64,000 nt of DNA from Xanthomonas sp. F10 (GCF_014206815.1 NZ_JACHNP010000004.1:186001-250000), one strand, 5' to 3'. Positions 22,228 to 32,129 are shown, numbered from the stretch's first letter. The notes: generated from the sequence alone by a model not told the origin. Numbers and translations are program-made.

Positions 22228-23113
22228 GGACAACACGATCGGTTGGGAACTCTACCGGTCCTTCCTGGCGGTGCTGGAGGAAGGCTCGCTGTCGGCGGCG
22301 GCACGCGCGTTGGGCCTGACCCAGCCCACCGTCGGCCGTCACGTGGCGGCGCTGGAACAGGCGCTGGCGGTGCCGCTGTTCGTGCGTTCGCAGACCGGCC
22401 TGCTGCCGACCGATGCCGCACTGGCCTTGCGCGGGCATGCGCAGGCGATGGGCAGCCTGGCCGCGTCGCTGCAGCGCGCGGCGGGCCGCCACGGCGATGC
22501 GGTACGCGGCACGGTGCGCATCGCCGCCAGCGAAGTGATCGGTGCGGAGGTGTTGCCGCCGGCGCTGGCGGCCTTGCGCCGCGCGCATCCGCACCTGCGG
22601 CTGGAACTGGTGCTGAGCAACCGGGTGCAGGACCTGCTGCACCGCGAAGCGGACGTCGCGGTGCGTATGACCCGCCCCACCCAGGACGTGTTGGTCGCGC
22701 GCCACGTCGGCGCGGTGGCGGTGGCGCTGTTCGCGCACCAGGACTACGTGGACCGCCACGGGCTGCCGCAGACGCTGGAGGACCTGCCGCAGCATGCGCT
22801 GATCGGCTTCGATACGGAAACGCCGTTCCTGCGCGCGGCGCGCAGTGCGTTGCCGCCATGGCGGCGCGAGGCGTTCGCGTTGCGCGCCGACAGCGACCTG
22901 GCGCAACTGGCGCTATTGCGTGCCGGCTGCGGCATCGGCTTCTGCCAGGTCGCGCTGGCGCGACGGACGCCGGCGCTGGTGCCGGTGCTGCCGCAGCAGG
23001 TGCGCGTGGGCCTGGAAAGCTGGATCGTGATGCACCAGGACGTGCGTGGCAGCGCCGCCTGCAGCGCGGTGTTCGCGGCGCTGGTCGACGCGATGACCGC
23101 GCACACCGCCTGA
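22226..23113 (+). CDS. LysR-family transcriptional regulator
   Basis: A 295-residue regulator. The N-terminal winged HTH reads FLAVLEEGSLSAAARALGLT then QPTVGRHVAALEQALAVPLF, the LysR signature. The C-terminal periplasmic-binding-like effector domain follows (RGTVRIAASEVIGAEVLPPA). It is transcribed away from the epimerase gene at 21130-22134 and is likely to regulate it, as LysR proteins usually control the divergent neighbour. It belongs to the AaeR/DmlR-like subgroup by general look; the inducer is unknown. Confidence 0.9.
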   Translation: MDNTIGWELYRSFLAVLEEGSLSAAARALGLTQPTVGRHVAALEQALAVPLFVRSQTGLLPTDAALALRGHAQAMGSLAASLQRAAGRHGDAVRGTVRIAASEVIGAEVLPPALAALRRAHPHLRLELVLSNRVQDLLHREADVAVRMTRPTQDVLVARHVGAVAVALFAHQDYVDRHGLPQTLEDLPQHALIGFDTETPFLRAARSALPPWRREAFALRADSDLAQLALLRAGCGIGFCQVALARRTPALVPVLPQQVRVGLESWIVMHQDVRGSAACSAVFAALVDAMTAHTA

Positions 23114-23200
23114 GGTGTGCGCGCGTTGATCACGGCGGCCGGCACATCACGCTCGCCTCCGGCCGCCCCGACCCGGGCAGGGATGTCAGGACACTTTTAC

Positions 23201-23237
23201 GAATCCCAAAATCCCGAATCCCCAATCCCCAATCCCC
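23201..23237. repeat. Short AATCCCC tandem repeat between convergent genes
   Basis: Five imperfect copies of a 7-8 base unit (GAATCCC, AAATCCC, GAATCCCC, AATCCCC, AATCCCC) fill the gap between the LysR stop (23113) and the nuclease stop (23241). On the minus strand these read as GGGGATT runs. Confidence 0.7.
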
Positions 23238-23240
23238 GCC

Positions 23241-23996
23241 TTACGGCAACGTCAGCGCGATCGGATTGGCCTTCATGCTGGCGCTGATCGCCGGGAACGG
23301 ATCCACGCCGGACATGGTGATGACGTCGTTGATCGACACCACGTCGCAGTTGATGGTGCTGTCGTTGACGCACATGTAGGCGGCCGCGCCGTTGCCCGGC
23401 TCGTACACCGCCTTCCACACGTAGTTCGGGATCTGCACGTTGTCGGCGCCGATGCTGCTGCGCGTGCCGCTGTCGAAGGCCGGGCCGGTGACCACGTAGA
23501 CCTCGCCGCGCTGCTTGGCCAGCTGGCGCACCTGCTCCTCGATCCGCGCCCACTCGCCGGTGTTGAGCTTGTGGTCCTGCGGGACCACGTTGGCCATCGA
23601 GAAGGTTTCCTTCTCCGAGTTGGTGGTCGAGGCATCGCCGGCCGGGGTCATGTGCCCGCGGTCGAAGCCGGAGTTGGTGTAGTCCGAGGTGTGCGAGCGG
23701 TCGGCGGCCGGGATGCCGGTCTCGTCGTGGAAGGAGCCGACGCGGCCGATCGATTCGGCGCCGGCGACCTGCTGGTCGGTGATGTGCTCGGCCGAGTACA
23801 GCGGGCCCTTGGTCACGCCCGAGGCCATCAGCACGTATTCGGTATGGCAGACCTCGGTGGTGCGGCTGGTGATCGACGCGTCGAGCGTCGGCGCCTTGCC
23901 GCCGGCGTAGAGCGTGGGGCAGCTGGTGGCGGCGCTGGCCGCCTGGGCGGCGAACAGCGCAAGCAGGGCAAGACAACCGCGCAGGGAGACGGACAT
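23241..23996 (-). CDS. Secreted DNA/RNA non-specific endonuclease (NUC1 family)
   Basis: A 251-residue nuclease with signal peptide (cut near AASA, residue 22). The catalytic DRGH motif is present in SGFDRGHMTPAGDAS, followed by the Asn/metal segment ETFSMANVVPQDHKLNTGEW, both typical of the Serratia nuclease/NUC1 family that uses one Mg2+ and cleaves DNA and RNA outside the cell. Three Cys pairs are possible. Likely role: nutrient use from extracellular nucleic acid or degradation of neutrophil- or plant-type DNA traps. GAGG lies upstream of the ATG. Confidence 0.9.
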   Translation of the reverse strand: MSVSLRGCLALLALFAAQAASAATSCPTLYAGGKAPTLDASITSRTTEVCHTEYVLMASGVTKGPLYSAEHITDQQVAGAESIGRVGSFHDETGIPAADRSHTSDYTNSGFDRGHMTPAGDASTTNSEKETFSMANVVPQDHKLNTGEWARIEEQVRQLAKQRGEVYVVTGPAFDSGTRSSIGADNVQIPNYVWKAVYEPGNGAAAYMCVNDSTINCDVVSINDVITMSGVDPFPAISASMKANPIALTLP

Positions 23997-24145
23997 TGCA
24001 GGAACCTCGGGGGTGGTCGATGGAGGTGAAGAAACTGGCCAGGTTCGATGTCCGCCGGGTGACCGCTGGATGTGCGGCAAATGGCAACCGCGCCGGCGGT
24101 CACGCTTGGCGGTAGACGCCGCGCCGCGCCGGATCAATCGCATGC

Positions 24146-24164
24146 GATAAGCGTTCTCATTTAC
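24146..24164 (+). promoter_or_regulatory. Candidate Fur box
   Basis: GATAAGCGTTCTCATTTAC matches the 19-base Fur consensus at 12 positions and contains the TCATT core. It lies about 33 bases before the GTG start of the PepSY/flavodoxin reductase gene, where an iron-regulated promoter is expected. Confidence 0.55.
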
Positions 24165-24196
24165 AATGCGCGCCCGCCCTGTCCCCCGCGCGCGCC

Positions 24197-26704
24197 GTGA
24201 TCAAGACGCTGTTGTTCCAGTTGCACTGGCTGCTCGGCATCAGCGCCGGGCTGGTGCTGTCGGTGATGGGGTTGAGCGGGGCCACGCTGGCCTTCGAGGA
24301 CGAGATCGTGCGCCTGGCCAATCCGCCGCTGGCGGCCATCGCCGCGCGCCATGCCGCCGGCGAGCAGCCGCTGCCCTTGGCTGAACTGGCGCGGCGCCTG
24401 GACCTGGACGGCGCACACCGCAGCAACAGGCTGCTGATCGACCCGACTGGCACGCGGCCGTCCGCGGTACGCCTGCCCGGCCGCGACGGCGGCCGCCTGT
24501 ACTTCGATCCCTACACCGGCGCGGTGCTGCCGGCGCCGCGCCTGGACGGGTTTTTCTCCTTCGTCGAAGACCTGCACCGGCGCCTGGCCGCCGGCGAGCG
24601 CGGCAAGGCGGTCACCGGCGTTTGCGCCTTCGTGCTGATCTTCTTCTGCCTGTCCGGGTTGTACCTGCGCTGGCCGCGGCGATGGTGGAGCTGGCGCGCC
24701 TGGTGGGCGGTGGAGTGGAACCGGCAGGGACGCAGCTTCCTGTGGAGCCTGCACTCGGTGATCGGCACCTGGTGCCTGCTGCTTTACCTGCTGATCGCCG
24801 CGACCGGGCTGTACTGGTCCTACGACTGGTACCGGCAGGGGCTGGTGGCGATGCTCGGCGGCGATGCCGCACCCAAGGACAAGGAGGGCGGCCGCGGCGG
24901 CAAGCCGCCGACGGTGGACTACGCACGGCTGCAGGCGGCCCTGGCGACCGTGCCCGCCGCACAGCGCGCCTACCTGGATCTGCGCCTGCCCGGCCGCAGC
25001 GGCCAGCCGATCGTGGCCCGCTACCTGCCGCCCGACCCGGCGCACGACCGCGCCTACGACAGCGTGGAGGTCGATCCGGCCAGCGGCCGCGTCCTGCGCC
25101 ACCTGGAGTATCGCCAGCAACCGCTGGGCCGGCGCCTGCTGACCAGCATGTTCGCGCTGCACACCGGCAGCTTCTTCGGCCTGCCCGGGCGCGTGGTGAT
25201 GCTGCTGGCGAGCCTGTGCATGTCGCTGTTCTTCGTCACCGGCTGGATGCTGTACCTGGACCGCCGTCGCAAGAAGCGCGCCTTGCGCGACGCGCGGCGT
25301 GCGCTGCCGGGGCTGGTCGGCGATGCCGCTGGCTCTTGGCTGGTGGGCTTCGCCAGCCAGAGCGGCCTGGGCGAGCGCCTGGCCTGGCAGACCGCCGCGC
25401 AACTGCAGGCCGCCGGCCTGGCGGTGGACGTGCGCTCGCTGGCGCAGCTGGACCTGGCGCACTTGCGCGGCACCCAGCGCGCGCTGTTCGTGATCAGCAC
25501 CTTCGGCGATGGCGAACCGCCGGACGCGGCACGTGGTTTCGTCCGCCGCGTGCTGCGCCAGGCGCAGGCGCTGCCGGACTTGCGCTATGCGGTGCTCGGC
25601 CTGGGCGATCGCCAGTATCCGCAATTCTGTGGCTTCTCGCGGGAGGTGCAGCACTGGCTGGACGCGCAGGGCGCGCAGGCGCTGTTCCCGCCGTTGGAAG
25701 TGGACAACGCCGACCCGCAGGCGCTGGCGCAGTGGCAATGGCAACTGTCCGCGCTCACCGGGGTGGCGGCGTCGGCGCCGGTGTTGCAGGCACCGGAACC
25801 GCTGGACTGGCGCCTGGCTGGTCGCGTCCTGCTCAACCCCGGCAGCGCCGGCGCCCCGGTGTGGCGCATCGATCTGGCGCCGCCGCCGCAGGCGCACTGG
25901 CACGCCGGCGACATCCTGGAAGTGCAGCCCTGCCACGCCGCCGACACGGTCCGCGCCTGGCTCGCCGCGCAGGCGCTGGACGCCGAACAGGCGGTGCACG
26001 CCGATGGTGTGCGTCAGCCGCTGTGGCAGGCGCTGGCATCACGCGCGTTGACGCCGCCGGCGCCGGACGACGATCTCCAGGCCTGGGTGGATGCGCTGCC
26101 GAGCCTGCCGTTGCGCGAGTACTCGATCGCCTCGGTGCCGGCCGACGGCCTGCTGCAGCTGGTCGTGCGCCTGACCGTACGCGACGACGGCAGCCCCGGC
26201 GTGGGCGCCGGCTGGTTGTGCCAGCACGCGCCGGTGGGTGCCGTGCTGCGCGCGCAGGTGCGGGCCAACCCCGGGTTCCGCCGGCATGGCGATGCGCCCA
26301 TGCTGCTGATCGGCAACGGCACCGGTATCGCCGGCCTGCGCAGCCTACTGCGCGAGGCCGAGCAGGCCGGCGTGCAGGGGCACTGGCTGCTGTTCGGCGA
26401 ACGCAACGCCGCGCACGACGCGCTGTTCGGCGACGAATTGCGGGCCTGGCAGGCCGCGGGCCATCTGCAGCGCCTGGATCTGCTGTTCTCGCGCGACCAG
26501 GCGCACAAGCGCTACGTGCAGGACGGGCTGCGCGAGGCCGCCGACACGCTGCGCGACTGGGTGGCGCGTGGTGCCACCGTGTATGTGTGCGGCAGCCTGC
26601 AGGGCATGGCGCGAGGCGTGGATACTGCGTTGCGCGAGATCCTTGGCGAGGACGCGCTGGATGCGCTCAGCGCCGAGGGGCGCTACCGACGCGATGTGTA
26701 TTGA
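24197..26704 (+). CDS. PepSY-TM / flavodoxin / FAD-NADPH reductase fusion, probable ferric-siderophore reductase
   Basis: An 835-residue inner-membrane flavoprotein. Residues 1-360 are a PepSY-associated membrane region with four helices and His residues suited to haem (LHWLLGISAG, EDLHRRLAAGERGKA, SLHSVIGTWC, FALHTGSFFG). Residues 375-520 are a flavodoxin domain (FASQSGLGERLAWQTAAQL, STFGDGEPPDAARGF). Residues 530-835 are a sulfite-reductase/P450-reductase-like FAD and NADPH module (REYSIAS, GNGTGIAGLRSLL, ending YRRDVY). Such proteins pass NADPH electrons across the membrane to reduce ferric siderophores. GTG start. The Fur-like box upstream fits iron regulation. Confidence 0.85.
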   Translation: MIKTLLFQLHWLLGISAGLVLSVMGLSGATLAFEDEIVRLANPPLAAIAARHAAGEQPLPLAELARRLDLDGAHRSNRLLIDPTGTRPSAVRLPGRDGGRLYFDPYTGAVLPAPRLDGFFSFVEDLHRRLAAGERGKAVTGVCAFVLIFFCLSGLYLRWPRRWWSWRAWWAVEWNRQGRSFLWSLHSVIGTWCLLLYLLIAATGLYWSYDWYRQGLVAMLGGDAAPKDKEGGRGGKPPTVDYARLQAALATVPAAQRAYLDLRLPGRSGQPIVARYLPPDPAHDRAYDSVEVDPASGRVLRHLEYRQQPLGRRLLTSMFALHTGSFFGLPGRVVMLLASLCMSLFFVTGWMLYLDRRRKKRALRDARRALPGLVGDAAGSWLVGFASQSGLGERLAWQTAAQLQAAGLAVDVRSLAQLDLAHLRGTQRALFVISTFGDGEPPDAARGFVRRVLRQAQALPDLRYAVLGLGDRQYPQFCGFSREVQHWLDAQGAQALFPPLEVDNADPQALAQWQWQLSALTGVAASAPVLQAPEPLDWRLAGRVLLNPGSAGAPVWRIDLAPPPQAHWHAGDILEVQPCHAADTVRAWLAAQALDAEQAVHADGVRQPLWQALASRALTPPAPDDDLQAWVDALPSLPLREYSIASVPADGLLQLVVRLTVRDDGSPGVGAGWLCQHAPVGAVLRAQVRANPGFRRHGDAPMLLIGNGTGIAGLRSLLREAEQAGVQGHWLLFGERNAAHDALFGDELRAWQAAGHLQRLDLLFSRDQAHKRYVQDGLREAADTLRDWVARGATVYVCGSLQGMARGVDTALREILGEDALDALSAEGRYRRDVY

Positions 26705-26859
26705 GATGATGCGCCGATAGCGGCGTAATCGGTGTCCGCTGCGTGCTTGCGTCGACTGCTGCTGCACATCATGTGCCGGCTGGAGATGCGAGTGGCGCGA
26801 CTTCAGGGCGTCTCTTATCGTCTGCGCCGGTCATGGATCACCCGGATACGCCGTGCCTC

Positions 26860-26885
26860 GTAGGAGCGGCTTCAGCCGCGACCGG
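26860..26885. repeat. REP element
   Basis: GTAGGAGCGGCTTCAGCCGC followed by GACCGG, identical in core to the elements at 4284 and 21066. A short inverted piece (GTCGCGGCTG) at 26901-26910 may pair with it. Confidence 0.7.
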
Positions 26886-27037
26886 CACCCGGGAATGCAC
26901 GTCGCGGCTGTTTCTGCAAAAAAGGGCGAAATGTGCTCCTGCAAGACCACGGCGTGTCTCGCTGACTGCGGTAGAGCGCGTTGTTGGAGGAGGGCTTCGG
27001 TTGCGGCAAGCGCAGAGGGGATGCGCCCAAGTGCCAC

Positions 27038-27065
27038 GCGTCGGGACTGAAGTCCCTCCCACACC
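27038..27065. repeat. REP-like element (GGGACT/AGTCCC type)
   Basis: Contains TCGGGACTGAAGTCCCTCCC, a palindrome with 6-bp arms; the same sequence recurs at 54222-54246 next to ilvD, and a variant at 20997. Confidence 0.7.
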
Positions 27066-27236
27066 GGCCTTTTCTTACGCCGCTTGCCCGACGGCATGGC
27101 AGCAGCCCGGGCATCCCGGAAACGCCCGGGTGTGGTTGCCGGAAGGGGGCGGCCGCCGCCGCCGTACTCCTTCGGCGAACCTGCGCGACTGCGCTCGACC
27201 AATTGCAACCGTGCGTCGCGTCGCCGCGCAACCCGC

Positions 27237-28127
27237 TTAGATGCAGTCGCCGCTGCCGGTCGCCGCTGGCGCCTTGATCCGGTACAGGTCGCGCTTGCCG
27301 GCCTTCGGCGCGCGGGCGCTGCCGGACAACAGCAGTTCGCCCGGCTTGGACGCATCCACTACGGCGCCGGCGGTGTGGCCATCGCTGCCGTTGAACGACA
27401 GCGCCAGCGGCTGCGGGTCCGCGTAGCGGCCGCCGGCGCATTGCGCCAGCAGCACCTGGCTGCTCGCGCTGCCGTGGGCACGGGCGAACAGCAGCGCGCG
27501 GCCGTCGCCCAGCCAGGCCGCATCGGTTTCGTCGTCGGCGCTGTTGACCCCGGCCAGCGCCTGCGGGCGTACGAACCCCTGACCTTCCAGACGCGCCACG
27601 AACAGGTCCAGGCCGCCGGCGCCGCCGTGGCCGTCGCTGGCGAACAGCAGTCGCGTGCCGTCCAGCGACAGGGCCGGCGCACGTTCGTTGCCCGCCGAAT
27701 TCACCGCCGCGCCCAGGTTCTGCGGTGCGCCGTAGCCGCCGCCGGCCAGCACCGGCGCACGGTACAGGTCGCTGCCGCCGTGGCCGCCGGGACGATCGGA
27801 GGCGAAGTACAGCCAGCGGCCGTCGGCGCTGAAGAACGGGTCGCTGTCCAGGTTCGGCGAGTTCACTGGCGCCGGCAGCGGTTGCGGGTCGCGCCAGCGG
27901 CCGTCGCGCAGCACCGCCTGCCACAGGTCGCCGCCGCCGGGCCCGCCGGCGCGGTCGGGACTGGCCCAGACGATGCGCTGGCCGTCGGGCGACACGCTCG
28001 CGCGGGTCTCGTCGGCGGCGGTCGACACCACGCCCATGCCCTCGATGCCGAATTCGGAAAGCGCGAACGCACACGGCGCGCAGAGTAAACTCGCGGCCAG
28101 CGCGAGCGGCAGGGCAGGGGTCCGCAT
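27237..28127 (-). CDS. Periplasmic PD40/TolB-like beta-propeller protein
   Basis: A 296-residue protein with signal peptide ([22 protein letters not shown]). The mature part consists of WD40-like PD40 repeats: [52 protein letters not shown] and a fourth, weaker one, each with the DG.R..FAS core and a G-rich turn followed by DL. This is the TolB-type six-blade propeller family; the exact role is unknown. An in-frame ATG at 28139 (four codons earlier) is possible; 28127 has GGAA upstream. Divergent from aroE. Confidence 0.8.
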   Translation of the reverse strand: MRTPALPLALAASLLCAPCAFALSEFGIEGMGVVSTAADETRASVSPDGQRIVWASPDRAGGPGGGDLWQAVLRDGRWRDPQPLPAPVNSPNLDSDPFFSADGRWLYFASDRPGGHGGSDLYRAPVLAGGGYGAPQNLGAAVNSAGNERAPALSLDGTRLLFASDGHGGAGGLDLFVARLEGQGFVRPQALAGVNSADDETDAAWLGDGRALLFARAHGSASSQVLLAQCAGGRYADPQPLALSFNGSDGHTAGAVVDASKPGELLLSGSARAPKAGKRDLYRIKAPAATGSGDCI

Positions 28128-28179
28128 GAGGGATTCCATGGAATGTCGCCGCCAGTCTAAAACAACCAACGAGCGCTCC

Positions 28180-29028
28180 ATGCCCAACTCCCGTTTTGCC
28201 GTGTTCGGCCACCCCGTCGCCCATTCGCTGTCGCCGCGCATCCACGCCGCCTTCGCCAAACAGACCGGCATCGCCCTGCAGTACGAGGCGATCGACGTCC
28301 AGGCCGACGGGTTCGCCGCGGCGCTGGCCGCCTTCGCCGCGGCCGGTGGCGTCGGCGCCAACGTGACCCTGCCGCTGAAGGAAGCCGCGTTCGCGCTCAG
28401 CCTGGTGCACAGCGCACGCGCGCAGTCGGCCGGTGCGGTCAACACGCTCAGCTACCGCGATGGCCAGTGGCACGGCGACAACACCGATGGCGCCGGCCTG
28501 GTGCGTGACCTGACCGGCCGCAACGGCCTGGACCTGCGCGGTCGCCGCGCGTTGCTGCTGGGCGCCGGCGGCGCCGCGCGCGGCGTGGCGCCGGCGCTGC
28601 TGGAGGCCGGCGTGCAGCAACTGGTGGTGGTCAACCGCGCGCCGGAACGCGCCGACGCGCTGGTCGATGCGCTGGGCGAGCCGGCGCGCGCGATCTCGCG
28701 CTATTGGGAAGACCTGCGCGAGCTGGGCGATTTCGAACTGATCGTCAACGCCACCACCATCGGCCGCGATCCGGCCGCCAGCTTCACCCTGCCGCTGTCG
28801 CTGATCAACAGCATGACCCTGGCGGTGGACCTGAACTACGGCGAGGTCGCGATCGCGTTCCTGGCTTGGGCGCGCGCGGCGCGGTGCCGCGACACGGTGG
28901 ACGGCCTGGGCATGCTGGTGGAACAGGCCGCAGAGAGCTTCGAGACCTGGCATGGCGTGCGTCCGGACACCGATCCGGTGTATGCCGCGCTGCGCGAGCG
29001 CGATGCAGTGCTGGTCAGCGCAGACTGA
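28180..29028 (+). CDS. aroE: Shikimate dehydrogenase (NADP+)
   Basis: A 282-residue enzyme that reduces 3-dehydroshikimate to shikimate in aromatic amino acid synthesis. Motifs in order: [10 protein letters not shown] (shikimate binding, near residue 16), [11 protein letters not shown] with the catalytic Lys, [11 protein letters not shown] with the catalytic Asp, the NADP loop [27 protein letters not shown] (2-prime phosphate recognition), and [14 protein letters not shown]. All essential residues are present. The start at 28180 ([12 protein letters not shown]) matches the family N-terminus. Followed by two small membrane-protein genes on the same strand. Confidence 0.95.
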   Translation: MPNSRFAVFGHPVAHSLSPRIHAAFAKQTGIALQYEAIDVQADGFAAALAAFAAAGGVGANVTLPLKEAAFALSLVHSARAQSAGAVNTLSYRDGQWHGDNTDGAGLVRDLTGRNGLDLRGRRALLLGAGGAARGVAPALLEAGVQQLVVVNRAPERADALVDALGEPARAISRYWEDLRELGDFELIVNATTIGRDPAASFTLPLSLINSMTLAVDLNYGEVAIAFLAWARAARCRDTVDGLGMLVEQAAESFETWHGVRPDTDPVYAALRERDAVLVSAD

Positions 29029-29065
29029 AAGACGTCGCCTCCGCCATCTATCCGGGAGTAAACGC

Positions 29066-29410
29066 ATGGACGAATCGTTGATGCTGCAAGTGCTGACGCG
29101 ACTGCTTACGCAGTTGCCGCTCTTGCTGGTCTATGTGGTCGGTCTGGCGCTGCTGTTCACGCGCCGTCCTGGCCGTGCGCGCACCTTGGGCATCTGCGGG
29201 CTGGCGATCCTGCTGCTGGCCTTGGTCCTGGGGACGGCGATGTCGTTCGTGCCGATGTGGCTGGTTTCCCAAGGCCATAGCTACTCGTCGGTCTCAAGCA
29301 TGCTTGGCATCGTCAGCTTCGTCGCCGCGCTGATATTCGCGGCGGGCATGCTGCTGGTGGTGCTGGCGCTGCGCTTCGCCCTGCCGCCGCGCGTGGCGGC
29401 GCCGCACTGA
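29066..29410 (+). CDS. Small membrane protein, three helices
   Basis: A 114-residue protein of unknown function with hydrophobic segments at about 14-33, 43-62 and 82-105. The region between the first two is basic (TRRPGRARTLG). GGGAG lies about nine bases before the ATG. Lies 37 bases after aroE and may be co-transcribed. Confidence 0.7.
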   Translation: MDESLMLQVLTRLLTQLPLLLVYVVGLALLFTRRPGRARTLGICGLAILLLALVLGTAMSFVPMWLVSQGHSYSSVSSMLGIVSFVAALIFAAGMLLVVLALRFALPPRVAAPH

Positions 29411-29444
29411 CCGACGCCGACGGGCCTGGTCCATGGAGGGCGCC

Positions 29445-29807
29445 ATGCTGGCGATGGGGCTGTACCCGGTGCTGGACGTGAGCGCGCTGACCGGCGCGCT
29501 CGGCCTGCTGGCGCGTCTGCTGCTGCCGCTGATCGCCCTGCTGCTGCTCCCGCGGCTGGCGCCGGGCCGCGCGCGCACCCGGGCGCGGCTCGGGCTGACG
29601 GTGTTGCTGGTGGGCGCGATCCTGCCGCGGCTGTTGGACGCGGTGCTGGCATGGGCGGCCTTGATCGACGATCAGTTCCGCGCCATGCATCCGGGCGTCT
29701 ATGCGCTGGTGCATCTGCTGGACGATGCGCTGTACGTGGTCGGCCTGGGGTTGCTGCTGCGCGCGCTGTGGCTGGCGCTGCCGCGCAAGGGCGCGCCGCC
29801 GCCGTAG
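29445..29807 (+). CDS. Small membrane protein
   Basis: A 120-residue hydrophobic protein with three or four helices (about residues 8-40 in two parts, 52-72 and 88-108) and a basic loop PGRARTRARLG. Function unknown. The start at 29445 is favoured by GGAGG five bases upstream; an ATG four codons earlier (29433) overlaps that site. It lies 34 bases after the previous small membrane protein gene. Confidence 0.65.
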   Translation: MLAMGLYPVLDVSALTGALGLLARLLLPLIALLLLPRLAPGRARTRARLGLTVLLVGAILPRLLDAVLAWAALIDDQFRAMHPGVYALVHLLDDALYVVGLGLLLRALWLALPRKGAPPP

Positions 29808-29874
29808 GGCGGCATGGCGCGCCGTTCAGTTCCCGCGTTTCAGTCCTTGCGACGGGACGTGAGAAAATGTCGGG

Positions 29875-32004
29875 ATGACCGAGTCCCCTTCGCCGTCGAC
29901 GCCGCCCGCGTCCGGCCCGTCCCCGCGTCAGCTCACCGAACCGGTCAAGCTGGCCATCCGCGATGCCTACGCCAAGCTGCAGGCCAATACGCCGGGCTTC
30001 CGCGTGCGCCGCGCGCAGAGCCAGATGATCGGCGTGGTCTCGCGCGCGCTGGGCACGTCCGGCGGCGTGGGCGTGGCCGAAGCGCCCACCGGCGTCGGCA
30101 AGAGCCTGGGCTATCTGACCGCCGGCGTGCCGATCGCGCTGGCCAGCAAGAAGAAGCTGGTGATCAGCACCGGCACGGTGGCGTTGCAGTCGCAGCTGGT
30201 CGAGCGCGACATCCCGGCCTTCCTCAAGGCGACCGGGCTGGAGGCCACGGTGGCCCTGGCCAAGGGCCGCACCCGTTACCTGTGCACGCGCAACGTGGCC
30301 GAGCTGCATGGCGAAGCCGCGCAGGACAGCATGTTCGAGGACGAGGCGCCGTTGTACGACCGCCCGCTGAGCCCGGCCGAGGCCGAACAGGCGCGGGCGC
30401 TGGCCAAGGCCTACGCCGACAGGACCTGGAACGGCGACCTGGACGCCGCGCCGGAGCCGGTGCCGCCGTCGCTGCGCGCGCGCATCACCACCAATGCCGC
30501 CGGCTGCGCCGGGCGGCGCTGTTCGTTCGCGGTGCAGTGCCCGGTGCTGAAGGCGCGCAGCGAGGTGCGCGATGCGCAGATCGTGGTCACCAACCACGCC
30601 CTGCTGCTGTCGGCGCTGTCGCTGGGCGACAGCGACAACGGCCAGCCGCTGATCGCGCCCCCGTCGGACATGCTGCTGGTGCTCGACGAGGGCCACCACA
30701 TCGCCGGCGTCGCCATCGACCAGGGCGCAGCCAATCTGCCGCTGGACGAGATGGCGCGGCGCACCGGCCGCCTGCAGGCGCTGGTCGGCGCCGCCTACCG
30801 GCTTGCCGACAAGGACCGCATCGGCAACCAGTTGCCCAACGAGGCGGTCGAACTGGCCGCGCAGGTGGCCAAGGGGCTGAAGGCGTTCCGCGCCGAGATC
30901 GAACGGGTGTGGGTGCCGGAGCCGGGCCAGGACGAACCGATGTGGCGCGCGCCCAACGGTCGTCTACCCGAGGACTGGAAGCCGCTGATCGATGCGCAGG
31001 CGCAGGACACCGGCGCGCTGCTGAACTGGGTGCAGGCCGCGCACCAGATGGCGGCCAAGTCCAAGCAGGAGGATGCGGCCAAGGAACGCCTGCAGCGCAA
31101 CCTGGGCATGGCCCTGGAGATGGTCGAGCAGCAGTACGCGCTGTGGCTGGGCTGGCGCCGCGAGGACCAGGACGGGCAGCCGCCGATGGCGCGCTGGATC
31201 ACCGCCTCGCGCGATGCCGATCTGATCTGCCATTGCTCGCCGGTGTCGGCCGCGCAGGTGCTGCGCTCGCTGCTGTGGAGCGAGGTGGACGCGGCGGTGC
31301 TGACCTCGGCCACGCTCACCGGCGGCGGCGATTTCCAGGCGCTGGCGATCGACAACGGCCTGCCCGCGCACGCCGAGATGGTGTCGCTGTCCTCGCCGTT
31401 CGACCTGCCCAACCAGGCCGAACTGATCGTGCCGGCGTTCCCGGTGGCGCCGGACGACCGCGAGGGCCACCCGCGCGAAGTGGCGCGCTACCTGGTGCGC
31501 GAGCTGGACTGGGGCAAGGGCTCGATCGTGCTGTTCACCTCGCGCTGGAAGATGCTCAAGGTGGCCGACCTGTTGCCGATCGCGCAGCGCAACCGCGTGC
31601 TGGTGCAGGGCGACGGCTCCAAGTCGCAGATGATCGGCGAGCACATGCGCCGCATCGCCGCCGGCGAAGGCTCGGTGCTGTTCGGCCTCAATTCCTTCGG
31701 CGAAGGCCTGGACCTGCCGGGCGAGGCCTGCACCACGGTAGTCATCACCCAGGTGCCGTTCGCGGTGCCGACCGATCCGCAGACCGCCACGCTCGGCGAA
31801 TGGTTCGAGAGCCGCGGCCTCAACGCCTTCAACCTGATCGCGGTGCCGCACGCGCTGCGCACCCTGACCCAGTTCGCCGGCCGCCTGATCCGCACCGCCG
31901 ACGACCACGGCCGCGTGATCATTCTCGATTCGCGGCTGCTGACCAAGCGCTATGGCAAGCGCATCATCGATGCGTTGCCGCCGTTCAAGCGGGTGATCGG
32001 CTAG
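29875..32004 (+). CDS. dinG: ATP-dependent DNA helicase DinG (XPD-like, Fe-S)
   Basis: A 709-residue superfamily 2 helicase that unwinds 5-prime overhang DNA, R-loops and D-loops in DNA repair. Motif I EAPTGVGKSLGYL (about residue 75), motif Ia STGTVALQSQL, the four Cys of the iron-sulfur cluster (RYLC; then AAGCAGRRCSFAVQC), Walker B as LDEGHH (the DEGH form of DinG/XPD), and motifs V-VI near GLNSFGEGLDLPGE and LTQFAGRLIR. Length equals the DinG family. The N-terminus is Ser/Pro-rich. In E. coli dinG is LexA-controlled; I see no clear LexA box here. Confidence 0.94.
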   Translation: MTESPSPSTPPASGPSPRQLTEPVKLAIRDAYAKLQANTPGFRVRRAQSQMIGVVSRALGTSGGVGVAEAPTGVGKSLGYLTAGVPIALASKKKLVISTGTVALQSQLVERDIPAFLKATGLEATVALAKGRTRYLCTRNVAELHGEAAQDSMFEDEAPLYDRPLSPAEAEQARALAKAYADRTWNGDLDAAPEPVPPSLRARITTNAAGCAGRRCSFAVQCPVLKARSEVRDAQIVVTNHALLLSALSLGDSDNGQPLIAPPSDMLLVLDEGHHIAGVAIDQGAANLPLDEMARRTGRLQALVGAAYRLADKDRIGNQLPNEAVELAAQVAKGLKAFRAEIERVWVPEPGQDEPMWRAPNGRLPEDWKPLIDAQAQDTGALLNWVQAAHQMAAKSKQEDAAKERLQRNLGMALEMVEQQYALWLGWRREDQDGQPPMARWITASRDADLICHCSPVSAAQVLRSLLWSEVDAAVLTSATLTGGGDFQALAIDNGLPAHAEMVSLSSPFDLPNQAELIVPAFPVAPDDREGHPREVARYLVRELDWGKGSIVLFTSRWKMLKVADLLPIAQRNRVLVQGDGSKSQMIGEHMRRIAAGEGSVLFGLNSFGEGLDLPGEACTTVVITQVPFAVPTDPQTATLGEWFESRGLNAFNLIAVPHALRTLTQFAGRLIRTADDHGRVIILDSRLLTKRYGKRIIDALPPFKRVIG

Positions 32005-32129
32005 CGAATGCGCGTGCGACGCCGCTGATGCCGACGTGGTCGGTCGCTGCTCTGCGCGACGGGCCGCGGGCAGCGTCGTAGCAGCGTGAAATTGTCTACC
32101 GTGCCGTCCATGGATGCGTCGATGCGCGC

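Larger units (their letters stand above)
26705..27236. other. Gene-free stretch with two REP-type elements
   Basis: No gene is supported in these 532 bases between convergent coding regions. They hold a REP core (GTAGGAGCGGCTTCAGCCGC at 26860) with a partial inverted partner near 26901, and a TCGGGACTGAAGTCCCTCCC element at 27038-27065. Confidence 0.6.
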
